Shown here: one piece after another, positions 44,762 through 54,770 of the stretch
Layout of the letters: each line of letters starts with the position of its first letter
Numbering within the stretch: the stretch's first letter is position 1
Origin: Thiolinea disciformis DSM 14473
GTDB taxonomy: Bacteria; Pseudomonadota; Gammaproteobacteria; Thiotrichales; Thiotrichaceae
Reading direction: 5' to 3'
DNA length: 55,204 nt
Assembly (NCBI RefSeq): GCF_000371925.1
Contig: NZ_AQVE01000027.1
Span: 1 to 55,204 of the forward strand
Program-made: the position numbers and the translations under genes
Notes under the pieces: model-generated
The model's database searches: none
The model's input: only the letters and a program-made list of their open reading frames with translations
What the model was told of the DNA's origin: nothing

Positions 44762-45848
44762 CAGTTGTATCCAATGGTACTGGTTAATCTTTGGTGTAAT
44801 GGCCTTTGTTTTAATCTATCTTCTAGCGCCGATTTTGACCCCTTTTTTGATTGCAGCCGCTTTAGCTTATCTGGGTGATCCCTTAGTTGACCGCTTAGAA
44901 GCGTGGAAGCTCTCTCGTACGGTGTCAGTGGTAATTGTGTTTACGGGTATCTTTTTTATATTGCTCCTTATTTTTCTATTTCTGATCCCGATTCTTGAAA
45001 CGCAAATTTCCAAATTGATTAGTCAAATTAATCCTTTTGTGCAATGGAGCACGGGTTTGTTAGGGCCTTACTTAAAAGATAACTTGGGTATTGATATTGC
45101 TGTTTTGGAAGTAGGGCGCTTGACTGACATCATTAGTGCGCATTGGCGTGAAACGGGTGGTTTTATTCGGAATACCGTATCAACACTTTCTAAGTCAGGG
45201 CAGGTCATTTTGACTTGGATAGCGAACTTAGCCTTAATCCCTGTGATTACTTTTTATTTATTGCGCGATTGGGATCGCATGGTTGCATATATTGATGATC
45301 TGGTTCCACGCTCTATTGAACCGACTATTGCGCAATTAGCGCGTGAATCCAATGATACACTCAGTGCGTTTATGCGAGGTCAGCTATTGGTAATGTTGGC
45401 TTTAGGGATTATTTATTCCGTTGGCTTGAGTATTGTTGGTCTAGATTTTGCGGTCTTAATTGGTATGCTGGCTGGCTTTTTAAGTTTTGTACCCTATCTT
45501 GGTTTAATTGTTGGAATTGGTGTAGCAGGTATTGCGGTCTTGTTTCAAACCCAAGATCCTTTGAATTTATTATGGGTTATTCTGGTATTCGTGCTAGGGC
45601 AGGTGGTTGAAGGAACGGTATTGACACCTAATTTTGTTGGTGAGCGGATTGGCTTGCATCCCGTGACGGTAATTTTTGCCATTCTAGCGGGGGGGCAATT
45701 ATTTGGATTTTTCGGCGTGTTATTGGCCTTGCCTGTGGCTGCCGTATTAGCAGTAATTATGCGCCATTTGCACGATTCATATAAACAAAGTCAGATGTAT
45801 CGAATTCAAGCGCCACCGGCATCCATTGAAAATGGCTCTGATATATGA
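44724..45848 (+). CDS. AI-2E/PerM-family membrane protein
   Basis: 374 residues. A member of the AI-2E transporter family (PerM/YdiK/TqsA group), with about eight membrane segments: LLAPILTPFLIAAALAYLGDPLVDRL near the N-terminus in shortened form, the central soluble loop, and the signature VGLDFAVLIGMLAGFLSFVP and LGQVVEGTVLTPNFVGERIG. Substrate is unknown; PerM near hda and pgsA is common in gammaproteobacteria. I chose ATG 44724 (tandem ATG) rather than 44694, inside pgsA. Its end overlaps hda by four bases. Confidence 0.88.
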   Translation: MMQINDTPIRSLSSCIQWYWLIFGVMAFVLIYLLAPILTPFLIAAALAYLGDPLVDRLEAWKLSRTVSVVIVFTGIFFILLLIFLFLIPILETQISKLISQINPFVQWSTGLLGPYLKDNLGIDIAVLEVGRLTDIISAHWRETGGFIRNTVSTLSKSGQVILTWIANLALIPVITFYLLRDWDRMVAYIDDLVPRSIEPTIAQLARESNDTLSAFMRGQLLVMLALGIIYSVGLSIVGLDFAVLIGMLAGFLSFVPYLGLIVGIGVAGIAVLFQTQDPLNLLWVILVFVLGQVVEGTVLTPNFVGERIGLHPVTVIFAILAGGQLFGFFGVLLALPVAAVLAVIMRHLHDSYKQSQMYRIQAPPASIENGSDI

Positions 45849-46543
45849 AGCAATTATCATTAAATATCGGCCTATTGGATGGCTTTGAGTTTGCCTCTTT
45901 TTATCCTGTCCCAGAAAATCAAGAAATTGTTGCCTTATTGCAAACCGATTTTTGGCGTGTTTTTCCGCAAATCTTTTTGGCGGGTGAATTAGGTAGTGGA
46001 AAATCCCATCTACTACAAGCCACTTGTTATCGGATCCAAGAGCAGGGCTTTAATGCGTCTTATATTTCGCTGCGCCAATTAGAACGTTATGGTGTAAGGG
46101 TTTTAGAAGGATTGGACCACCAACCCGTCGTATTTATGTTGGATGATATTGATTTGGTAATCGGCGATTTAGTCTGGGAAACAGCTTTAATGCATTTACT
46201 CAATCGCTGCCGTGCCCATCAGCAGAGCGTTGTTTTGTCTGGGCAGTTTGATCCCCATGAGCTAGCGTGTAATCTACCTGATTTGGCGTCGCGCTTGGTT
46301 TGGGGGCCTACTTTCAGTTTAAAAGCGCTGAGTGCACAACAAGCCTTAGATGTCTTTAAGCGCCGTGCAAAACAACGTGGTTTGGATATTCCTGATGCTG
46401 TGCTAGCTCATATTAGCAAGCGTTTTGCGCCTAATATTCAAACGCTAATGCAAATCCTAGATAAACTAGATCGTGCTAGCTTGGACAAAGGTAGGAAGAT
46501 TACCCGTCAATTGATTCAAGAAATCTTCCCACCTACAGGGTAG
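45845..46543 (+). CDS. hda: DnaA regulatory inactivator Hda
   Basis: 232 residues. Hda with the beta clamp triggers ATP hydrolysis by DnaA and prevents re-initiation. The N-terminal QLSLNI is a clamp-binding motif. The AAA+ core has Walker A GELGSGKSHLL, Walker B VFMLDDIDLV, the arginine-finger region LASRLVWGPTFSLKAL and a C-terminal lid, but no DNA-binding domain IV, which separates it from DnaA. It overlaps the permease gene by four bases. Confidence 0.95.
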   Translation: MKQLSLNIGLLDGFEFASFYPVPENQEIVALLQTDFWRVFPQIFLAGELGSGKSHLLQATCYRIQEQGFNASYISLRQLERYGVRVLEGLDHQPVVFMLDDIDLVIGDLVWETALMHLLNRCRAHQQSVVLSGQFDPHELACNLPDLASRLVWGPTFSLKALSAQQALDVFKRRAKQRGLDIPDAVLAHISKRFAPNIQTLMQILDKLDRASLDKGRKITRQLIQEIFPPTG

Positions 46544-46555
46544 TGGTAAGCGCGC

Positions 46556-46744
46556 TTAATCACGTAAAAAATCTTCGTCGAACACGTCTTTCAAACGGCG
46601 AGCTAACTGTTTTTTCTCCATCAAATCTTCAATATTTCGGCGTGCTGCTTGTGATTTCGTCTTAGCATTAGCAGCGTTAGGATTAGAGTTTAGTAAGTTT
46701 TGGCTAAACTCTTCATGATCTAATTCAAGGGTCTCGTCATGCAT
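46556..46744 (-). CDS. PA3496-like small protein
   Basis: 62 residues, soluble and highly charged. The C-terminal half AARRNIEDLMEKKQLARRLK followed by DVFDEDF resembles the PA3496 family of small conserved gammaproteobacterial proteins, tentatively linked to envelope integrity. A strong AAGGAG lies 10 bases before the ATG. It converges on hda with 12 bases between stops. Confidence 0.7.
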   Translation of the reverse strand: MHDETLELDHEEFSQNLLNSNPNAANAKTKSQAARRNIEDLMEKKQLARRLKDVFDEDFLRD

Positions 46745-46849
46745 GGCTGCATCTCCTTTTGTTTAACTCAGTTATAGTTTGTTATGTTCGTTAAAGGTGA
46801 GTTATCTAAGAGTAGATGAAATTTTTTAAGCTGTCGAATGGCTAACAGA

Positions 46850-49189
46850 CTAACGGGCAGGCAGTTTTTGTAATCTTTCTGCAAAACCTGCTTCTGCTTC
46901 ATAGCCTATTAAACGTAAGCTTTTTATTTCCCTGCTATTTTGATCAAAAAATAACATGGTTGGTGGGCCTACGACCGCGTATTTTTTTTGCAGCGCCTCA
47001 TCATCTTTATTTTGCTCAGTCACATCTGCTTTTAATAATTTGATGCCTGTTAAATGTTGGGTGACCAAAGGAGAAATGAGAGTGCTTTTTTCCATGCGCT
47101 TGCAATCGGTACACCAATCAGCATAAAAATCTAAGATAGCAAGCTGCTTGTTTTGTTGGGCTTGGGCTAAGGCTTGATCAAGCTCCGCTAAGGATTTAAC
47201 GCGCTGAAAGCTCAGCTTGGTAGGGCTGGCTACATTCGGCGCTGCGCTGATGGAATTACCCAACACGATACCTTGCAAGGGTTGGAGCATATTTTTACTC
47301 CCTACTGCTACCCCTACCAATTGCATCGTACCGAAGAATAATAAAACTAAACCAATACTTTTCCAGAAACGTCTCCAACCGTGTGCTTCGCCATCCAGAC
47401 GATCTAAAGCGCCCATGTGAATGCCTGAGGAAACCAACAGAGTGCCAGTTAAGGCCATTGTCACGGCAAATGGCACAATCCGATTTAACATCCAAATGGC
47501 CAGACCCAGCATGAGAATGCCAAAAATAGCCTTAGTGGTATCCATCCAAGCACCCGCACGCGGTAACAGGTGACCGGCTGAAGTGCCTACAATAAGCAAT
47601 GGTAAGCCCATGGCAAAACCCATACTGAATAAGGCTGATCCGCCTAAGAACGCATCTTTGGTTTGGGCAATATACGTTAATGCACCTGCTAAGGGGGGAG
47701 CCACACAAGGCCCCACAATGAGCGTGGATAAAAAGCCCATAATCGCAGCGCCTAGTAAGCTACCACTACGCTGACGATTACTTAATTCATTTAAACGGCT
47801 TTGCAAACTATTAGGTAATTGGAGTTCATAAAAGCCAAACATGGACAGCGCCAAAAAGACGAATAGGGCAGCAAAGCTACCGATGGCAACAGGATGCTGT
47901 AAAATAGCTTGTAAATTCTTACCAAAAATGCCAAAGAAGATACCGATAATCGCATAGGCACTGGCACTGGCTAGCACATAAGCGAGCGATAATAGAAAGG
48001 CTTTGCGTGCGGATAAATTAGATTGCCCAATAATCACACCCGATAAGATGGGAATCATAGGGAAGATACAGGGTGTAAAGGCGAGTAATAACCCTAAACC
48101 GGAAAATAAAGCAATCGTTCCAAATAAGCCGGTCGATTGAAGGCGATTATAATAGTCATCAGCACTGGATTGACTGGTAATGGCTGAACTTGCTACTGCG
48201 GTATTGTCGTTAGTATTACTTACGGCTAGCGCCATGGGTGCTTTGATTAATTGTGCTGTATTAGCTTGCTCAGGCAATCCACTTAAGTCGACTTGAGTAT
48301 CTTGAAGAACGGGCGGATAACAAATCCCTGTTTTTTCAGAGCAGCCCTGATATTCAGTCGTAATAATAATGGGTGTTTGTGTGGTCTCGGCACTTGCCAA
48401 TTCCAGCGGAATGCTGACATCTAAATCACTATCGTAAACTTCCATCCGACCAAAAAACTCATCATCTACTTGTTTTGCTTCAGGATAAATCGGTGTGCCT
48501 AGCTTAACCGTATTCGGAGATTGGACTTTGAAGCTAATTTTGGATTTATAAAGGTGATGCTGATCTTCGACGTCCCAATGCGCTATCAGTGTTTTGCGAT
48601 CTAAAGCTACTAATGAAAATTTAAAGGCTTGCCCAACATCAAGGGTTTTATTATCGCTCTGTTTAGTAATTCGACTAATCGCAGGTGTTGGGGTTTCAGA
48701 AACAGTTGGAACCACCGAGGGATTAGTTAGGCCATTAGTAACGGCAGCTAAATCCAGATCAATAGTTTTTTGAGTAGGAGGCAAGCAAACACCCGCATCC
48801 ACACAGCCTTGATAACGTGCCTGTAAGGTGAATTTAAGTGCTTGTTGGGACTGTGCACCGCGTTCCAGCGGAAGCTCAAGGACAATATTATTATGATAGG
48901 TTTCAAGTTCCCCTAAATTAGGATCAGTCTTTATTTCACCCTTGGGGAAGCTTATTTCATTGGTTTTAATGGATAGATCGGGTGTTTCGGTTTTGAAACG
49001 AAACTGATTGCGATATAAGAAATAGCCATCAGCAATCTGCCATTCTAGTTTGATTCGGTCAGAGCCGATGGCTTGGGCAGAAAATTTAAAGGCTTCGTCT
49101 GGAGCTAATAAGTCTTTTGGGTCGAGTGCATAGACCTTCATGCCTAGTAGGCAACATAGCCATAACACAGTTAACAACAGTTTTTTCAT
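46850..49189 (-). CDS. dsbD: Thiol:disulfide interchange protein DsbD with two alpha domains
   Basis: 779 residues, far longer than E. coli DsbD (565). DsbD moves electrons from cytoplasmic thioredoxin to periplasmic reductases. A signal peptide is followed by two DsbD-alpha immunoglobulin-like domains, at ~23-150 (cysteines in YQGCVDAGVCLPP) and ~175-310 (YQGCSEKTGICYPP). The eight-helix core (~350-600) has the redox cysteines in AFTPCIFPMIP and IVGPCVAPPLAGA. The C-terminal thioredoxin-like gamma domain (~660-779) has FYADWCTDCKRMEK (~692-695). The second alpha domain is the notable departure from the standard form. Confidence 0.93.
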   Translation of the reverse strand: MKKLLLTVLWLCCLLGMKVYALDPKDLLAPDEAFKFSAQAIGSDRIKLEWQIADGYFLYRNQFRFKTETPDLSIKTNEISFPKGEIKTDPNLGELETYHNNIVLELPLERGAQSQQALKFTLQARYQGCVDAGVCLPPTQKTIDLDLAAVTNGLTNPSVVPTVSETPTPAISRITKQSDNKTLDVGQAFKFSLVALDRKTLIAHWDVEDQHHLYKSKISFKVQSPNTVKLGTPIYPEAKQVDDEFFGRMEVYDSDLDVSIPLELASAETTQTPIIITTEYQGCSEKTGICYPPVLQDTQVDLSGLPEQANTAQLIKAPMALAVSNTNDNTAVASSAITSQSSADDYYNRLQSTGLFGTIALFSGLGLLLAFTPCIFPMIPILSGVIIGQSNLSARKAFLLSLAYVLASASAYAIIGIFFGIFGKNLQAILQHPVAIGSFAALFVFLALSMFGFYELQLPNSLQSRLNELSNRQRSGSLLGAAIMGFLSTLIVGPCVAPPLAGALTYIAQTKDAFLGGSALFSMGFAMGLPLLIVGTSAGHLLPRAGAWMDTTKAIFGILMLGLAIWMLNRIVPFAVTMALTGTLLVSSGIHMGALDRLDGEAHGWRRFWKSIGLVLLFFGTMQLVGVAVGSKNMLQPLQGIVLGNSISAAPNVASPTKLSFQRVKSLAELDQALAQAQQNKQLAILDFYADWCTDCKRMEKSTLISPLVTQHLTGIKLLKADVTEQNKDDEALQKKYAVVGPPTMLFFDQNSREIKSLRLIGYEAEAGFAERLQKLPAR

Positions 49190-49392
49190 CCTTAATAGAA
49201 CTCTTCTTGTATCCAGTCAGTTAGCCGTTAGAGTGTTGAAGGCCAATAGTAGAGTAAATAAGCAAGAACGGCAAAACTCTTGTGTGTTAAGTATCTGCTT
49301 GGCATAGCGCTTCGGTAGTGGAGCACTGAAGTGACGTGGTAGATTTATTTTTAAGATTTATAGCAGGAAGATCGGTTTGGCAACATTAAATA

Positions 49393-49426
49393 ACAAGAAT
49401 CCTAGCTCGATAACTAAGATTCTTGT
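49393..49426 (-). terminator. Terminator after the H-NS family gene
   Basis: ACAAGAATC (49393-49401) pairs with GATTCTTGT (49418-49426) over a 16-base loop, 23 bases past the stop on the minus strand, followed there by TATTTA. Moderate strength. Confidence 0.55.
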
Positions 49427-49448
49427 GTAAATCAAGCTAGTATAAGCT

Positions 49449-49766
49449 TTATTCAGCGATCAAAAGATCGTCTAAGGTTTTGCCTGAAGATAATAATTGC
49501 TCAACCCAAACAGGGCGTCTACCACGACCCGTCCAAACATTTTCTGGGTTATTTGGATTTTGATATTTCGGTTTAACTGGCTTGCGTGAGGCTTTAACTT
49601 CCATTATTTCTTGGATGCTGAAACCTGACTCAGATAATAACTCGTCGATTTTACGACGAACTTTCATAAGCTCTGATTGACGACGGTTACTAATGGCGTA
49701 ATCAATATTGTTTTTCAAACGGTCTAATTCAGCAACACTCAATTCATCTAAGTTGATACTTGCCAT
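49449..49766 (-). CDS. H-NS family nucleoid protein
   Basis: 105 residues. An N-terminal coiled-coil oligomerisation region (~5-50, LDRLKNNIDYAISNRRQSEL) and a C-terminal DNA-binding domain with the family motif KYQNPNNPENVWTGRGRRP, where GRGRRP is the AT-hook-like minor-groove loop. H-NS family proteins silence AT-rich, often horizontally acquired DNA. A ribosome site is not obvious. The gene is monocistronic, in AT-rich surroundings. Confidence 0.92.
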   Translation of the reverse strand: MASINLDELSVAELDRLKNNIDYAISNRRQSELMKVRRKIDELLSESGFSIQEIMEVKASRKPVKPKYQNPNNPENVWTGRGRRPVWVEQLLSSGKTLDDLLIAE

Positions 49767-49925
49767 GTTTATTCTACTCTCTACTCTATTTGTTGGGGAA
49801 AGCTATAAAATATACATTTACCAATAAGTCTGTCAACAACTATAGATTAAAAAAGGGATTAAATCTCAGTAATGAATTCTTATTTAAATGGTATCTTTTA
49901 TTAAGTCCAAGCGATTAGATTATTG

Positions 49926-50013
49926 TTGACTCAGCAGTCAATTGCTTACTTTCCTTTCAGACAGGCGGACTAGCAAGCTGGTTTGGCATCAGTTACAATG
50001 ATGACATTATAAA
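49926..50013 (+). promoter_or_regulatory. Possible promoter and operator region of the GGDEF-EAL gene
   Basis: TTGACT-CAGC-AGTCAA at 49926-49941 is a 6-bp inverted repeat. TTGGCA (49983) and TATAAA (50008) with a 19-base spacer form a weak promoter-like pair ~30 bases before the start codon. Confidence 0.25.
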
Positions 50014-50040
50014 AATAACTAACGAATCTCTGGGGGCGCA

Positions 50041-51984
50041 ATGCGTTTCTTCAAAGTCATATTTCCGCTCACCTTATTAGCCTGTGCGGCCATGCTCGCG
50101 ATCTGGCAATTTGCTTGGGGCAACTCATCCAGTTCTACTATTGCCAGTCAAGGCTTAATCATAATGTTAGCATTACAAACTGGCATTCTATTAAGCGAGC
50201 GTTTTGACTTCTTGAGATTCTCAAGTTTATTACCCCCTCCATCACCAATAAACAAAAGCACTCAACTAAAATCTTCGGACGATGCATCTACAAGCGAAGA
50301 TATTTTAGAGGCCTTGGCCGGTGGGATATTAACGGTTAATGAACACGGGCGCATACTCTACATTAATCAAAGCGCAAAAACACTATTAGCTTGTGAAAAT
50401 GCTGTCGGTCAACCGGTTGAGCAAGTGTTGCAGATGGAAGACGCTGAAGGTAATGCCTTAGTATCGCGCATATTAAGTCTGCACAGTCCTAATTCAAGAC
50501 GCTTACTTCAGTTTGGGCAGGTACGCCTAATTAGTCATACACAAGACACCCATGTAGTCGATTTACATACAACTTACTTGCATGATCAGGGGAATACGAT
50601 TGTTTTTATTTTTCGCGATGTGACAACGGATCGCAAGGTAATTAATCGACTTTATCAGCAAGCTTCACATGATGCTTTAACAGGTTTAATGAATCGGCGT
50701 AGTTTCGAGGAGTATCTCGAACAAGTTGCGCATGAAAACGACCAGAATAAAAGCCATGTCATGGTCAGCATTGATTTAGATAACTTTAAAATCGTTAATG
50801 ATACCTGTGGGCACCAAGCAGGCGATGAGTTATTGCGTCAGGTTTCCCATATTCTACAGCGATCTGTCAGGCAAACGGACAAGGTTGCGCGAATGGGCGG
50901 GGATGAATTTGCGATTTTACTGGAAAGTTGTGTCACTGAAAAAGGTCGCAAGTTAATGGATTCTATTCTCATTAAATTGCGCAATTACCGTTTTAGTTGG
51001 GAAGGTAAAGTTTTTGCTATTACCGCCAGTATGGGTTTAGTGGAATTCACTCCCTCTCCCGAATTATCCTTAAAAACCTTATTTGCAGATGTAGATCGGG
51101 CTTGTTATACCGCCAAAGCGCTCGGGCGCAATCAAACTTTTGTGCATATTAATACCTTGGAGGTAGTGGAAGCTGATCAGTTCGGTACAGATTGGGCGGG
51201 TTTATTAGATCGCGCGGTGACTGAAGATCGCTTTATTTTATTTGTGCAACCTATTATTCCGCTCCAAGATCAAATTTCTGAATACGTGCATTATGAAGTC
51301 CTCCTGCGTCTACCCTTCCGTAAACATTTATTAAGCCCAGGGAGTTTCTTACCCGCAGCAGATCGTTTAGATATGATGGGTAAAATCGATCGCTGGATTA
51401 TTCGTCGTGTGCTGGAAACCTTGTCTGCGAATACCTTAAGTACCGAGTCCGGTGCAGACATTCGCTTGATGATTAATTTATCATCACAGGCAGTGCAAGA
51501 TAATGAACTAGGTGCTTATATTGCAGAGCAAATCAACACTTACAAAGTGAATCCTACTTTGCTTTGCTTTGAAATTGCTGAATCAGTTGCGATTGCGAAT
51601 TTCGTCCAAACGAAACGTTTAATGAAAGCCCTGCATGATATGGGCTGTCATTTGGTATTGGATGATTTTGGTAGTGGTTTTTCATCCTTAAATTATGTAC
51701 GTGATTTACCGCTCAGTTATCTGAAGATTGATGGTAATTTTGTCCATAACTTAGTGTCTAATCCTATTGATGCAGCCATGGTTAAGGCGGTGCATGAGGT
51801 GGGGCAGGTGATGCAATTATCAACTATCGCCGAGTTAGTGGAAGATAGCGAAACTTTAGAGCGTCTGCGCCAGATTGGGGTAGATTATGCACAAGGTTAT
51901 TTTTGTGGCAAACCCTATCCTTTTCACCAATTAGGCTTAGAGAGTCGCACTAAGAAGGAAAATATTTCTAGCTCAGATTTCTGA
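50041..51984 (+). CDS. Membrane PAS-GGDEF-EAL cyclic-di-GMP protein
   Basis: 647 residues. Two N-terminal membrane segments (~7-27, ~36-52) are followed by a PAS-like domain (~85-200, ILTVNEHGRILYINQSAKTL). The GGDEF domain (~205-375) has the intact active site ARMGGDEFAILLES and an RQTD inhibitory I-site five residues upstream. The EAL domain (~390-635) shows EVL for EAL, MINLSSQAV, EIAESVAI, LDDFGSGFSSL, LKIDGNFV and YAQGYFCGKP, so the metal and catalytic residues look present. It may make, break, or both make and break cyclic-di-GMP; the dominant activity is unknown. Confidence 0.93.
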   Translation: MRFFKVIFPLTLLACAAMLAIWQFAWGNSSSSTIASQGLIIMLALQTGILLSERFDFLRFSSLLPPPSPINKSTQLKSSDDASTSEDILEALAGGILTVNEHGRILYINQSAKTLLACENAVGQPVEQVLQMEDAEGNALVSRILSLHSPNSRRLLQFGQVRLISHTQDTHVVDLHTTYLHDQGNTIVFIFRDVTTDRKVINRLYQQASHDALTGLMNRRSFEEYLEQVAHENDQNKSHVMVSIDLDNFKIVNDTCGHQAGDELLRQVSHILQRSVRQTDKVARMGGDEFAILLESCVTEKGRKLMDSILIKLRNYRFSWEGKVFAITASMGLVEFTPSPELSLKTLFADVDRACYTAKALGRNQTFVHINTLEVVEADQFGTDWAGLLDRAVTEDRFILFVQPIIPLQDQISEYVHYEVLLRLPFRKHLLSPGSFLPAADRLDMMGKIDRWIIRRVLETLSANTLSTESGADIRLMINLSSQAVQDNELGAYIAEQINTYKVNPTLLCFEIAESVAIANFVQTKRLMKALHDMGCHLVLDDFGSGFSSLNYVRDLPLSYLKIDGNFVHNLVSNPIDAAMVKAVHEVGQVMQLSTIAELVEDSETLERLRQIGVDYAQGYFCGKPYPFHQLGLESRTKKENISSSDF

Positions 51985-52084
51985 GCAATCACGCTTTAAA
52001 CACAGTTTTTAGTATTGAAACTTGAAAAAATAGCGGCTAGCTCAATACTAGAGGGACAAACTCTAGTTATTGAGGACGCCAGTA

Positions 52085-52582
52085 GTGCGTAAATTTCCTA
52101 TCATTGCGGTACTGTTATTATTAGTACCTGTTCTTGAGATTTATCTTTTTGTTAAAGTAGGCGGTTGGATCGGTTTTCTGCCGACTATTGCTTTGTTGAT
52201 ACTTATGACCTTTGTGGGTAGCTATTTCGTGCGCCACCAAGGGCTAAGTACTCTGGCTCGTATTCAAAAATCTATGGCACAAGGCCAACTGCCAGCCCGT
52301 GATATGTTGGAAGGGGTGTTGATTGTGATTGGGGGTATTTTGATGATGATCCCCGGTTTCCTGTCCGATATTTTGGGTATTTTGTGTATTTTACCACCCA
52401 CTCGTTTGGCTATTGCCGCGGCTCTAATACCTAGCGTGGCTGCTCGCGTTCAGCGTAGTACGTTTTCTGCATCACCGTTTGAAACGAGTCCTCAACAACC
52501 TTTTAATCCCATCAATTCTTCTCAATCCGCTCATGGGCAAAGGGGCGCTACGATTGAGGGTGAGTTCGTGCGCAAAGATTGA
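52085..52582 (+). CDS. fxsA: FxsA family membrane protein
   Basis: 165 residues. FxsA is a small inner-membrane protein whose overproduction in E. coli relieves F-plasmid exclusion of phage T7. Four hydrophobic segments and the family core FPIIAVLLLLVPVLEIYLF, VGGWIGFLPTIALLILM and MMIPGFLSDILGILCILPP are visible; the C-terminal tail is polar. I chose GTG 52085 with GAGG 9 bases upstream; the TTG at 52070 overlaps that ribosome site. It lies just before groESL, a conserved gammaproteobacterial arrangement. Confidence 0.88.
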   Translation: MRKFPIIAVLLLLVPVLEIYLFVKVGGWIGFLPTIALLILMTFVGSYFVRHQGLSTLARIQKSMAQGQLPARDMLEGVLIVIGGILMMIPGFLSDILGILCILPPTRLAIAAALIPSVAARVQRSTFSASPFETSPQQPFNPINSSQSAHGQRGATIEGEFVRKD

Positions 52583-52608
52583 ACTGAAAAAATTCCTGCG
52601 AAGATGTC

Positions 52609-52636
52609 TTGACATTAATCACATCGTGCTTATTAT
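52609..52636 (+). promoter_or_regulatory. Sigma70-type promoter of groESL
   Basis: TTGACA (52609-52614), a 16-base spacer and TATTAT (52631-52636) stand ~100 bases upstream of groES. The CIRCE operator begins at the last base of the -10 box. Confidence 0.75.
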
Positions 52637-52662
52637 TAGCACTCGATAGAGTTGAGTGCTAA
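52636..52662 (+). promoter_or_regulatory. CIRCE operator (HrcA binding site)
   Basis: TTAGCACTC-N9-GAGTGCTAA matches the CIRCE consensus at every arm position. Bound HrcA would cover the start of transcription, so groESL is expected to be HrcA-repressed and heat-induced. hrcA itself is not in the window. Confidence 0.95.
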
Positions 52663-52738
52663 CAAGTTACTACATTTATACCCTATTTGCTTGTCAGCCT
52701 AATCAAACCCTTATTTAAGTTTCGAGGAGTATAACAGT

Positions 52739-53029
52739 ATGAAAATTCGTCCTTTGCATGACCGCATCGTGGTGCGTCGTATGGAAGAAGAGCGTAAAAC
52801 CGCTAGCGGTATCATCATTCCAGATTCTGCTACTGAAAAGCCAGATCGTGGTGAGGTATTAGCCGTGGGTCCAGGTAAAGTGGGTGATGACAATGAGCGT
52901 TTACCTTTGCAAGTTAAAGTGGGCGACAAAGTACTGTTCGGTAAATATGCCGGCACTAGCGTGAAAGTCGATGGCCAAGATGTGCTGATTATGCGCGAAG
53001 AAGATGTATTAGCGGTTATCGAAGGCTAA
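52739..53029 (+). CDS. groES: Co-chaperonin GroES
   Basis: 96 residues. The heptameric lid of the GroEL chamber. The family start [18 protein letters not shown], the mobile loop with [20 protein letters not shown], and the ending EDVLAVIEG are standard. GAGGAG precedes the ATG. The leader contains the CIRCE site; groEL follows 48 bases later in the same operon. Confidence 0.98.
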   Translation: MKIRPLHDRIVVRRMEEERKTASGIIIPDSATEKPDRGEVLAVGPGKVGDDNERLPLQVKVGDKVLFGKYAGTSVKVDGQDVLIMREEDVLAVIEG

Positions 53030-53056
53030 TCCATTTTTTTACTATTTACCCCATAA

Positions 53057-54709
<1,653 letters not shown>

Positions 54710-54730
54710 TCAGCGTTCTAGCTGAAAAGA

Positions 54731-54756
54731 AAAAGGCTCCCAAGGGAGCCTTTTTT
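54731..54756 (+). terminator. Intrinsic terminator after groEL
   Basis: AAGGCTCCC pairs with GGGAGCCTT over a 2-base loop, followed by a run of T, 22 bases past the groEL stop. Confidence 0.92.
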
Positions 54757-54770
54757 GTTGGTGAACTCCA

